DNA of 64,000 nt from Sanderia malayensis. Lineage: Eukaryota > Cnidaria > Scyphozoa > Semaeostomeae > Pelagiidae. Positions 33,730-45,275 of this stretch are shown one piece after another; position 1 is the first letter of the stretch, and the number at the start of each line of letters is the position of its first letter. The translations under genes were made by a program, and so were the position numbers. The stretch is taken from the NCBI GenBank assembly GCA_013076295.1, contig RQOL01000718.1, positions 5,058,081 through 5,122,080 on the forward strand, written 5' to 3'. A model generated the notes under the pieces. It did not search any database and had not been told where the DNA came from. It was given only the letters and a program-made list of their open reading frames with translations.

Positions 33730-35040
33730 TGATCCTTGAATTGTTCTAGAAGAAGAAAGATGACCATTTAGCAGTGGAAAGGCCTCAACTGTGCAGTTAC
33801 AAAAGAGAATGAATTAAGAATAAACAATGAAGATAAAGTAAGCATACGCTGAGTCGATGATCCTTGAATTGTTCTAAAAGAAGAAAAATGACCATTTGGA
33901 ACAAGCAGTGGAAAGGCCGCAAACTGTAGAATTACAAGAGAGAATTGAATCAAGAATAAACAATGAAGATAAAGTAAGCATACGCTGAGTCGATGATCCT
34001 TGAATTGGTTCTAAAAGAAGAAAGATGACCATTGGAACAAGCAGTGGAAAGGCCGCAAACTGTAGAATTCCAAGAGAGAATTGAATCAAGAATAAACAAT
34101 GAAGATAAAGTAAGCATACGCTGAGTCGATGATCCTTGAATTGGTTCTAAAAGAAGAAAGATGACCATTTGGAACAAGCAGTGGAAAGGCCGCAAACTGT
34201 GCAGTTACAAAAGAGAATGAATTAAGAATAAACAATGAAGATAAAGTAAGCATACGCTGAGTCGATGATCCTTGAATTGGTTCTAAAAGAAGAAAGATGA
34301 CCATTTGGAACAAGCAGTGGAAAGGCCGCAAACTGTAGAATTCCAAGAGAGAATTGAATCAAGAATAAACAATGAAGATAAAGTAAGCATACGCTGAGTC
34401 GATGATCCTTGAATTGGTTCTAAAAGAAGAAAGATGACCATTTAGAACAAGCAGTGGAAAGGCCGCAAACTGTAGAATTACAAGAGAGAATTGAATCAAG
34501 AATAAACAATGAAGATAAAGTAAGCATACGCTGAGTCGATGATCCTTGAATTGGTTCTAAAAGAAGAAAAATGACCATTTGAAACAAGCAGTGGAAAGGC
34601 CGCAAACTGTAGAATTCCAAGAGAGAATTGAATCAAGAATAAACAATGAAGATAAAGTAAGCATACGCTGAGTCGATGATCCTTGAATTGGTTCTAAAAG
34701 AAGAAAAATGACCATTTGGAACAAGCAGTGGAAAGGCCGCAAACTGTAGAATTCCAAAAGAGAATTGAATCAAGAATAAACAATGAAGATAAAGTAAGCA
34801 TACGCTGAGTCGATGATCCTTGAATTGGTTCTAAAAGAAGAAAAATGACCATTTGGAACAAGCAGTGGAAAGGCCGCAAACTGTAGAATTCCAAGAGAGA
34901 ATTGAATCAAGAATAAACAATGAAGATAAAGTAAGCATACGCTGAGTCGATGATCCTTGAATTGGTTCTAAAAGAAGAAAAATGACCATTTGGAACAAGC
35001 AGTGGAAAGGTCGCAAACTGTGCAATTACAAGAGAGAAGG
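33730..35040. repeat. Minisatellite, 10 copies of about 137 bp
   Basis: GATGATCCTTGAATTG recurs at about 33730, 33856, 33992, 34128, 34264, 34401, 34538, 34675, 34812 and 34949, spaced 136-137 bp except the first pair. Units are over 95% similar by eye. Each contains GCATACGCTGAGTC and AGCAGTGGAAAGGCC. The open frames across it are a by-product of the repeat. Confidence 0.95.
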
Positions 35041-36313
35041 CAAAAGAATCAATTGTGTTATCAATTCGATTTGTGTTCTATATTATGAAGATTTGAATAT
35101 ACATATAACAGAAATAATAGTCAGCTTAAATGCTTACCATTGAAAGATGTGGAAGATTATTTCTGACCTTTGAAAAGATAAAACAATTATGAAATGGTGC
35201 ACTCTTAAAATGGTCAAGTTTGTCTGAAAATCAATGTATAATTATAAGTACACGAGCTTACATTGTTCCTTTTGAATAAATGTTTTGAATATTTTGGTAA
35301 CCAAAGTTCCATTCTCACTGGCTAAAAAACTACTTCCACATGATTCATCTGGGCTATATGTCCACAATGTGTTTTTTTTTCGTTGATGTGAAAGCCAATT
35401 ACTATCAACTCACAGTTTTGATTTTGAAACATCATGTCAATCTGAAAATGAAGAAAAGAAGCTGAGCTGCAAAGGATGCAGTAATTTTGATTAGAAGTAA
35501 TGCAGTTGATATTCTTCTGTAGCTGCTTTAATATTACAATTTGTAAGCCCAAAAAGTCAACATTATGCCACTTGTCTATTGCTGATTTTATAACATATTG
35601 GAATAATTCAATTTGTAAAAAGCAACCATGAAAATTTTGGCTGCTCTAATTTGCCATACCCACCCTGTTTTTCAATATACGTTTATCTTCATGAAAACTG
35701 TTTTTTGTCTTTCTGATGGTTTTTTTCCGCTTGGGGAATTCTTGAAAACATCCAATACAACTTAGGCGTCTTATATTGTTTGTGGTATTGCAATTTGGAC
35801 ATACTTTTAAAGTGTTGTTCTGGAAATCATCAATAAATCCATGTATACATTAACAATTTATATTATATCAAATTAGTTGATTGCAGATTCTTCATGTATC
35901 ACATTGTCAGGATTTATATTTCGAAATAAAATACATGTAAATTCAATGAAAAAGGAATGTTACTCTATGTTACTCTCCAACTTGGCAAGAAGACTTTTTG
36001 ATATCTGGGGTGGGGGCCTATAGCAATTACATAGGTAATTGCCCTGGACAGAAAAGAGACAATTTTAAGGTGACAGAATATAAAAACAAACTCCTCTTAC
36101 AGACGACATGCTGAATTCAAAAGAATCGGTAATTTTTCCAATCCAAAAAATATTGTTTTGTTCCAAAATCTCAACAATACACGTGTTCACTGCGCAGAAA
36201 GAACAATTTATTCAACTACAGCGCAGTGGTCAATCTTACAGATATGTTTTCCGTAATGTGAACAACTTTGAAACGGAATATATATCCGTATCCGTTGTGA
36301 GACTGGGTTGAAA
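35041..36313. other. AT-rich spacer left of the Helitron-like array
   Basis: No supported gene. The sequence up to GGGTTGAAA at 36313 is unique in the window and so marks the left flank of the array. Confidence 0.5.
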
Positions 36314-36916
36314 TTTTCACAACATTTCCCATTTTTCGTTCATGCATGGTCAAAATTTTACTCCTAATATATTTGTTCATATCATATATTCCAAAAATGT
36401 TCCTCTTTTGTATGTTCACAAAGTTCAAGATTATATGTTCCCATATATATCTGTAATTGCAATAATTTCTTATTTTTTGATAATGTTTAAAAGGTAGATA
36501 TGTCTGCATGATTTCATTAAAAAACCTTCACTGATAAACTTGCCCTCTACATCGTATTCACATTCATGAATGTAATGTTGGCACAGTAATAATGGCAACA
36601 GTGACCATTTATTCCCAGTATGAAATGATTCTTTTCAAGCCATTTTTGCATTCTAAACTCAAAACATGAGACTGGAGTTAACACATTTTGAACAGTGAGT
36701 CAAAATACTTTATACATACTCTTCAGATGGAAATAATTTAAGAAGATGCAGTTGTATTCTCACCATGCGTTTCTTCCTCTTCAAACTACACTTTGGCATG
36801 CCATTGCCATGATATAATGATGTCATTCAATTGCACATGCATCACATACCTTTTTAGCCACTCTGAAGGACGAAGGGGAATTCCCTTTTCACTAGCAAGT
36901 TTCCCGCTTTTTTAAA

Positions 36917-36933
36917 CACGTGACGTATATAAA
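36917..36933 (+). promoter_or_regulatory. Compound promoter-like motif, unit 1
   Basis: CACGTGACGTATATAAA fuses an E-box (CACGTG), a CRE-like TGACGT and a TATA box (TATATAAA). The identical 17-mer is found in every unit about 1.1 kb upstream of the Rep ATG. Confidence 0.5.
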
Positions 36934-38032
36934 CCAATTGTGGGTGCCGTATAATACAATAGAAATCCCGCCTCTAATTATTGCACACAATTAGATTTTG
37001 CCTAATTTAATCTTAGTTGTCCAAATTATCGATAGGATATAATTAATAATATATGCAATTATTTATCGCTGAGTAAGTATTATGAACATTGCTTTTTCTA
37101 ACAAGCTATCATTATAAGCTAAGAAGCTTCTTTATCGCTATTTCGCTTAATAATGTCAATAATTTTTGCTTTTATTTTCATGCTTTTCATGGCAAGAGCA
37201 GATTACGTGTTGTTCAGGCATCATATTTTATATGACATTTCAAGTTTATAACTGTTCTAATTTCTTCTCTGTTCCTTACCATAGTTTTCAAAGACACAAG
37301 GCTCGGTAAGAAATTAATTTATTTTTTGTAGTTCTTCCTTCCGACAATATTCTATTCAGCTCTTTAATTTTTTGTTTCCTTTATAAAAAGAGACCCATTT
37401 TGGTGGATTTTCAAATAACGGACATCTCTCTTTCACCAACTTTTTTCAATTACGAAATGATATTCTCCTTCTTTGATGGTTTATAAATGTAACCCATGTA
37501 CAACGAGTTACTCTTTACCACAGATAAAAACATCAGTTTTGTTTTATTTATCTGAAATATATGAACAAACTTTTATGGGGCCCCTTTTAACAAATTGACT
37601 TTGTAAACAAATTTGTTGATTTCCTAACAACTGCACTGTATTCAACAAGTTAATTTTCATTACGTACATGTTTTCTGAGTCTCTTTTTATGGTTCCTTTA
37701 TTTATGTCGAGAGTAATTTCAATTTACTCTCTTCCATTTTAGTGACTGTTTACATAACAAAAACGAGCACAGTTTAACGTAAGGGTTTTCAGAAAATGTA
37801 CATTATATTACATAGCATTACTTTTATGAAAATGATTTACTTACAACATTATACTTAACACTACCATACCCTTGAAATATATAGTTATTACTTCTTTGTG
37901 TTGCAGCTTTACACGAGGCTATAATTATTTTCATTGTTGTTGCTATCAAGGCCATTGTCTACAAGCAATAACATTCACAATAGTGTTGCATAATTGTACT
38001 TTATACTTCTTTTTCATATCACAACTTGCATT

Positions 38033-41000
38033 ATGCCGCGCAAGACCAGGAGAAGTATAACCGGTGACAGACGCAGAAATCAAGTCCGGGAGAATAAGCA
38101 GTATTGCAGAGAGATCAATCAACAGCTTCAACCTCAACAGACAGGAAATGCTGATAACCCACTTGCAGCACTCCACCAACTTCAACAATTCCAGCTCGAA
38201 AACCGTCAGCTAGAAGCCCCTGAATATCAGCCATTTCCAGCACAGTATCCCCTTCCACAGATACAACCAATGGAGATGGACATGGAACCAGAGCTTCCCA
38301 TTCAGAACCAAGGGCTTCCAGCAGCAGGACAACCTGTAGACATCGAGATGCACGACGCAGTTCCAGTACCCGATGAAAATCAGATACCAGAACCCATTGA
38401 AGATCTACAAATGCAAGTGGACAACCCTGTCCCCGAGAACAATGAAGCTGAAAACATCATCCCCTTCTCCCCTTTACCACACCACTTGAACAAAATGAAC
38501 AGAACATGCATTCATTGTGGTGCAAAGTACTTCAAAGAAGAACAAAACACAAAAAAACAATACAACAAATGTTGCATGGGAGGTTTAATTGCTCTGGATC
38601 AAGTTGAACCACCTCCAGCCTGAGTCATGCATTTATACACTGGTGATACTGCCCAATCAAAATATTTCTTAAAGCACTTCCGCCAATACAACTCATTAAT
38701 GGCCATGGCATCATGAAGGCTAATATCATACGTCATGCTAGAGCTGGACCACCAGTTATCACAATTCACGGAAAGGCATATCACATGACAGGTAATTGAT
38801 ACAATATGATTCCAGTCATTATCAATATAACTTATTATTCGTTTGTGCTGGCTACAGTTGTATTTCTATTTCCCTAACTTATGCTTTGCATCATTAACAG
38901 GTGTAACAGAAACAGACAGATCCAGAAAATATGCGGAACTATACATCATGGATACGCAACAAGCATTGCAGGAACGGCAAAACACTGCAGGAGAACAGCG
39001 TCTTGATTTGGACATGTTGCACTTCTCCAGAATGAATTAATGGCAGTCAATCGATTTGCACAACATTTTCGAAGCATGGGTGAAATATTGGAGGAACAGC
39101 GGCAGCAAGCTATTGCAAACGATCAGCCTGTTCCAACATTCAAAATGATCGTCACAGGTCGCCCACAACAAGATCGCAGATACGATAATCCTACTGCCAG
39201 AGAAATTGCAGCTATATACACAGTACAGAATGGAGGTGCACCAAATCCTGACGACAGAGAACTGCGAGTTCAAACAAGACACGGAGATCTCATGAAGATT
39301 TACGCAACCAGTCCAATTGCCGATCCTCTCACGTATCCATTGATATTCTTTCACGGTGACATGGGTTACAGTTTGGACCTGCAACGATTGGCGACTGCAA
39401 ATGTAAGGGGTCAGCAAAACATGAATCGTATCCGACGCACCAGACTAACCCTCGCTGAATACTATTCGTAGAGAATCCAGGTCAGGGATGCATTCTCAGC
39501 CATCCACATTGCATCACTTCTATTTCAACAGTATCTGGTAGAGGCATATACGAAAATAGAAGGCAATAAATGCACTGGATTATGAAAAATCAACGTCAGC
39601 TTCGTGTTGACACGTATCGAGGCCTGATGGATCATCTCCACAGGAGAGCTGAAATCGAAAACCAGATGGCCAGGGCTAACAATCCAAATCAGCCAAAACA
39701 TATCGATGTTGGCCGTGTTATCATTCTACCGTCATCCTTTCCAGGCAGCCAAGGAAACATGTATCAACATTTTCAAGATGCAATGACAATCGTAAGGAAG
39801 TATGGCAAGCCAGACATCTTCCTGACAATGACTGCCAATGCTAAATGGAAGGAGATAGAAGAAAACATTCATCCATATCAGGCGGGCAATGATCGACCAG
39901 ACATTGTCACTCAAGTATTTCAACTCAAACTCAAAGAACTACTCGAAGACATACTACACAACAACATTCTTGGACATTTCACTACACATGTGTATGTCAT
40001 AGAATTTCAGAAGAGAGGACTACCACACGCACATATGATCCTGTTTCTTTCGCAAGCTGGTATACCCAGAACACCACAACAGGTATTGTTGACATGTACC
40101 AAGAATTCTTTCTCTCATTGCTAAATTTATATCCAATGCACAGTACAACTGTTCTGTACTACATTTCTATTATACAATTGTTAATTATTATATTCATTGT
40201 CAGGTGGATCAACTGATATCAGCAGAGATTCCAGACCCACAGGATGCAAAATACCACAAGTTGGTCTTAAAGCACATGACACATGGACCCTGTGCAAATT
40301 TAAATCCTCAGTGCGTGTGCATGGAAAACAACAAATGCAAAAAGCGGTTTCCAAAAGAACACGTTGCTGACACTCAAACCAATGTCAACGGCTATCCTCT
40401 CTACAGACGACGCTGTCTTCACCTAGTCTATCTAAATGATCGCATTCTGGATGATATTTGGGTAGTGCCACACAACAGACACCTACTCATCAAATATCAG
40501 TGTCATATCAACGTGGAAATATGCAGGAGTGTAAAAAGTGTCAAGTACATTTTCAAATATATCCACAAAGGACATGATATGGCACCTGTTGAAATTCTTG
40601 AGGAAAATCAACAGCAAGTACCTCAAGACTTTGAACACGATGAGGTGCGCCAGTACATCAATGCAAGATATATTGGACCACATGAAGCTGTCTATCGGCT
40701 TCTGCAGTTCCCCTTGCACGACAAAAGCCACACAGTCAAACAGCTTTTTGTTCATATACCATTTGAGCAACAAGTCATCTTTCATGACAATGATGACGAA
40801 CAAAGACTCAACAACATTGGTGATAGAACAACACTCACAGCATGGTTTGAACTCAACCAGCAAGATCCAGCTGCACGTCAATACCTCTATCATGAGATAC
40901 CAGAGCACTATGTCTTCCAGGAGCGTTCAAAAACATGGACACCCAGACAACGAAGAACAATGCCAATCATCGGTAGAGTAACTCAAGTGCAGCCGAGACC

Positions 41001-41283
41001 TTGCGAGCAAAAGCTTGCACTCAGACTCTTGCCATTGCATACACGAGGAGCTACTTCATTTGAAGACCTTCGTACAGTAGAAGGTAATCTATGTGATTCC
41101 TTTAAAGATGCAGCATTAGCTCTAGGGCTATTAGAATATGATGCCGAAGTCACACGTTGTCTTGATGAAACTGTTATCTTCAATATGCCTTCACAACTCA
41201 GACAGTTGTTTGCATCATTGCTACTCTTAGAAAATGCAGTACCTATTGATGATAGAAAATTAAGAACACACAACAAAGGTTGA
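38033..41283 (+). pseudogene. Helitron-like Rep (zinc finger plus HUH nuclease), unit 1
   Basis: The N-terminal segment starts at ATG 38033 (MPRKTRRSITGD): a Q/P-rich linker, then a Helitron-type zinc finger (RTCIHCGAKYFKEE...YNKCCMGG, about 38500-38590). Later parts: FLKHFRQYNSLMAMAS and ITIHGKAYHMTG (about 38670-38790), RVIILPSSFPGSQGNMYQHF (about 39710-39775), KPDIFLTMTAN, the HUH motif GLPHAHMILFL (about 40015-40045), KYIFKYIHKGHD with the paired tyrosines (about 40545-40580), YINARYIGPHEAVYRLL, and MPSQLRQLF near the end. The order is that of the Helitron_like_N Rep. Introns: about 38791-38900 and 40083-40203. Lesions: TGA at 38621, TGA in place of Trp near 38716, 1-nt loss near 39014, TAG at 39469, 1-nt loss near 39569. 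It ends at 41283, where a helicase would normally follow. Confidence 0.85.
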
Positions 41284-41849
41284 AAGGAGATGACTTCAAC
41301 TTATCATTTTTATAGTTGCAACAAAAACTTATATCTATATCTTACAACATAATTGTACTATTTACCTGAATATGTTCTACCAGTGAAGCGTGCAACATTT
41401 CATATGCTTATCTTGAAAAGTCTTCCTTTTCTGTAGTCATTTCTTCTCATAATTAATCACACTACCAGGGTGTTTCCACCCACATACTGACAACATTTAT
41501 GCATTCTATGACATTTCCAGGAGGCCTCGATTTCGGTAATCTATATTTTATTCTACGAGGCCATCTTCATTCTGTTGCTATGGTATTGATATTCAAAATT
41601 ATTTTCACAACGCAACGCGCCAAAAATAACTTCCGTTCGTGTCATTCATTTCTCAAGTGCAGAGCAACAGTAAACAGGTAAATTTTTGTCAACTCATTAC
41701 TAATATTTTATACTGTTACATATTAGTAAAGACAATTACAAATAATACCCAAGTTGTTTATTACATGCATTACTATTTCCATGTATTTCATCACTGATGA
41801 TATTCCTTTTCCAATGTTTTCCAACCATATGTGTACAATATAACTTACT

Positions 41850-42640
41850 ACTTACCATTTAAATGACAATTATCTTCTTCTTTTTCCAGTATTTGCAGTT
41901 TGGCAATTTGGCAGTTGCCCTGTTGGTTTTTATTTTGTTCACATTTTCGGTATGTACTTTCAGTTCAATGTTAATGAGATAATGAGATTCTCCATTACTA
42001 TCATGTTCACCAAGCATATGTATAACTTACTACTTACCATTTAAATGACAATTATCTTCTTCTTTTTCCAGTATTTGCAGTTTGGCAGTTGCCTGTTGGT
42101 TTTTATTTTTTTCACATTTTCGGTATGTACTTTCAGTTCAATGTTAATTAGATAATGAGATTCTCCATTACTATCATGTTCACCAAGCATATAAATAACT
42201 TACTACTTACCATTTAAATCACAATTATCCTCTTCTTTTTCCAGTATTTGCAGTTTGGCAGTTGCCCTGTTGGTTTTTATTTTGTTCACATTTTCGGTAT
42301 GTACTTTCAGTTCAATGATAATTAGATAATGAAATTCTCCATTACTATCATGTTCACCAAGCATATGTATAACTTACTACTTACCAGTTCAATCACAATT
42401 ACAATCTTATTCTTTGTCCAGTATTTGCAGTTTGGCCTTTCATTTATATTTTGTTCACATTTTGGTATGTATTTTTCTTTCAATGCCACTTATATAATGA
42501 GATTCTCCATTGATATTATGTTCACAAAACATGTGTATAACTTACCACTTACCATTTTTAAAGCACTATTATGTTATTCTTTTTCCAGTATTTGCAGTTT
42601 GGCAATTGTCCTTTGATTTTGTATCATATTATATTATTTT
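41850..42640 (+). repeat. Five tandem mini-exon-like repeats of about 175 bp, unit 1
   Basis: TTTTTCCAG|TATTTGCAGTTTGGC recurs with its start near 41888, 42070, 42242, 42419 and 42587. Four of the five cores are closed by a donor-like G|GTATGT about 40-55 nt later. Each thus looks like a duplicated intron-exon cassette. Copy 0 also has five; units 2-4 have three. Confidence 0.8.
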
Positions 42641-42738
42641 GTATCAGTACTGCTTCATGTGAATATGTTTTGTTTTTCACATACCAGTTATCCTTATTAA
42701 AGAAAAACAACTATTATTTGGTTGCTTTAAGGTTCGCT

Positions 42739-43337
42739 ATGGCAACAAGTGCCACTAAAAAGCCACAACAAGTAAAAATAATAGTCATCAGACTTGGTGA
42801 CAAAGCAAAAGTAATTATAGCCAATATATTAATTTTATCACAATTAATTTAAATAGTTTTTGTCCACAATTCACAATAATTAATTCATATTTAATGGGTA
42901 TGGTTTTCGGAAATTCTTTCATTGTTTGCTTTTGTATCCTAGGAAATAACATACAGGGACATTTACTCCCAGAAAAGGGAATGTGCTGCCCAATTCTTCG
43001 AATTAGGCAGGAACAAAAAGTTCACCTTGCACAGCAAGGAAGGGAGGAGACTCCCAACAAAAGATATAGAGTAAGTATACCTTCTGCATTTGAAGCTCAG
43101 TTGTTCAATTAATATTTTCCAAATATTGCATATATCCTAAAACCAAAAAAACAGCCTATAACATGATTGTGTATTCACAGATCACAGAGGGAGGCCTTTG
43201 TCAAAATTGGCAAAGGCCAAAGAAAGGCAAAACAGGAGAAAAAGGGTGGGAAGGCCACCCAAGAATTCTCTCGAACAACAATGATGGCCATGCCCACCCA
43301 AAGGGCTGTAGAAATTATGCAGGACATGTGTAAATAG
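42739..43337 (+). CDS. Small basic protein of the Helitron-like unit, three exons (unit 1, intact)
   Basis: Exons 42739-42810, 42943-43070 and 43181-43337, each with good GT-AG borders and compatible phases (72+128+157 nt), give 118 residues. It starts MATSATKKPQQVKIIVIRLG, continues with RDIYSQKRECAAQFFELGRN and a lysine-rich stretch (GKGQRKAKQEKKGGKA), and ends EIMQDMCK. I recognise no family. The charge suggests nucleic-acid binding. It is the only frame intact in several units, which argues for real coding function or very recent amplification. Its stop codon lies in the hairpin that follows. An upstream mini-exon could be spliced to it. Confidence 0.6.
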
Positions 43338-43364
43338 TTTCTTAAGTAATTTACACATGTCCTG
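43320..43364 (+). terminator. Long hairpin at the end of the small gene, unit 1
   Basis: 16-bp perfect arms CAGGACATGTGTAAAT and complement (43320-43335, 43349-43364) with a 13-nt loop. It overlaps the stop codon and lies about 190 bp before the unit end. The position recalls the 3' hairpin of Helitrons, though those normally lie 10-12 bp from the end. The same hairpin is present in copy 0 (about 25113-25157) and in units 2-4. Confidence 0.55.
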
Positions 43365-44159
43365 TTTTTGACCATGCATGAAAGAAACAATCAAAAAATC
43401 AAACCACTACATTAAAAATACAAAATATAACCTAAAGTTATCTACTTTTCCATATACAAAATTTTCAAAACATTTCCCATTTTTTTCCATTAATAATGAC
43501 CACTACATTAATAATACAAAATATAACATAAAATTATCTACTTTTCCATATACAAAATTTCACAACATTTCCCATTTTTCGTTCATGCATGGTCAAAATT
43601 TTACTCCTAATATATTTGTTCATATCATATGTTCCAAAAATGTTCCTCTTTTGTATGTTCACAAAGTTCAAGATTATATGTTCCCATATATATCTGTAGT
43701 TGCAATGATTTCTTATTTTTTGATAATGTTTAAAAGGTAGATATGTCTGCATGATTTCATTAAAAAACCTTCACTGATAAACTTGCCCTCTATATCGTAT
43801 TCACATTCATGAATGTAATGTTGGCACAGTAATAATGGCAACAGTGACCATTTATTCCCAGTATGAAATGATTCTTTTCAAGCCATTTTTGCATTCTAAA
43901 CTCAAAACATGAGACTGGAGTTAACACATTTTGAACAGTGAGTCAAAATACTTTATACATACTCTTCAGATGGAAATAATTTAAGAAGATGCAGTTGTAT
44001 TCTCACCATGCGTTTCTTCCTCTTCAAACTACACTTTGGCATGCCATTGCCATGATATAATGATGTCATTCAATTGCACATGCATCACATACCTTTTTAG
44101 CCACTCTGAAGGACGAAGGGGAATTCCCTTTTCACTAGCAAGTTTCCCGCTTTTTTAAA

Positions 44160-44176
44160 CACGTGACGTATATAAA
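44160..44176 (+). promoter_or_regulatory. Compound promoter-like motif, unit 2
   Basis: Same 17-mer CACGTGACGTATATAAA as in unit 1. Confidence 0.5.
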
Positions 44177-45275
44177 CCAATTGTGGGTGCCGTATAATAC
44201 AATAGAAATCCCGCCTCTAATTATTGCACACAATTAGATTTTGCCTAATTTAATCTTAGTTGTCCAAATTATCGATAGGATATAATTAATAATATATGCA
44301 ATTATTTATCGCTGAGTAAGTATTATGAACATTGCTTTTTCTAACAAGCTATCATTATAAGCTAAGAAGCTTCTTTATCGCTATTTCGCTTAATAATGTC
44401 AATAATTTTTGCTTTTATTTTCATGCTTTTCATGGCAAGAGCAGATTACGTGTTGTTCAGGCATCATATTTTATATGACATTTCAAGTTTATAACTGTTC
44501 TAATTTCTTCTCTGTTCCTTACCATAGTTTTCAAAGACACAAGGCTCGGTAAGAAATTAATTTATTTTTTGTAGTTCTTCCTTCCGACAATATTCTATTC
44601 AGCTCTTTAATTTTTTGTTTCCTTTATAAAAAGAGACCCATTTTGGTCGATTTTCAAATAACGGACATCTCTCTTTCACAAACTTCTTTCAATTACGAAA
44701 TGATATTCTCCTTCTTTGATGGTTTATAAATGTAACCCATGTACAACGAGTTACTCTTTACCACAGATAAAAACATCAGTTTTGTTTTATTTATCTGAAA
44801 TATATGAACAAACTTTTATGGGGCCCCTTTTAACAAATTGACTTTGTAAACAAATTTGTTGATTTCCTAACAACTGCACTGTATTCAACAAGTTAATTTT
44901 CATTACGTACATGTTTTCTGAGTCTCTTTTTATGGTTCCTTTATTTATGTCGAGAGTAATTTCAATTTACTCTCTTCCATTTTAGTGACTGTTTACATAA
45001 CAAAAACGAGCACAGTTTAACGTAAGGGTTTTCAGAAAACGTACATTATATTACATAGCATTACTTTTATGAAAATGATTTACTTACAACATTATACTTA
45101 ACACTACCATACCCTTGAAATATATAGTTATTACTTCTTTGTGTTGCAGCTTTACACGAGGCTATAATTATTTTCATTGTTGTTGCTATCAAGGCCATTG
45201 TCTACAAGCAATAACATTCACAATAGTGTTGCATAATTGTACTTTATACTTCTTTTTCATATCACAACTTGCATT

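Larger units (their letters stand above)
36314..43556 (+). mobile_element. Helitron-like array, unit 1 (7.24 kb, longest)
   Basis: It begins with TTTTCACAACATTTCCCATT, the same sequence that begins each later unit, and ends where the next copy of that sequence starts. Contents in order: about 1.7 kb upstream region with a promoter-like motif, Rep gene remnants (38033-41283), non-coding stretch, five mini-exon-like repeats (about 41850-42640), the small three-exon gene (42739-43337), a hairpin (43320-43364) and about 190 bp of AT-rich tail. No Pif1 helicase motifs are present. Confidence 0.9.

Noticed and set aside
33730..35040. Repeated 64-86 residue open frames on the minus strand, and a possible box C/D snoRNA array
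   Set aside because: The frames arise from the 137-bp repeat period and have no domain. GATGAT and CTGA motifs are not placed or spaced as C and D boxes.
33730..35040. CRISPR-like array
   Set aside because: Whole 137-bp units repeat, without short direct repeats separated by unique spacers; the DNA is also eukaryotic.
38843..38900. Start of a longer N-terminus (MCWLQLYFYF) for the second Rep exon
   Set aside because: This stretch is intron ending in a CATTAACAG acceptor; the Rep homology begins after it.
39037..39417. 126-residue minus-strand frame, repeated in the later units
   Set aside because: It lies exactly antisense to the Rep coding exon and repeats only because the unit repeats.
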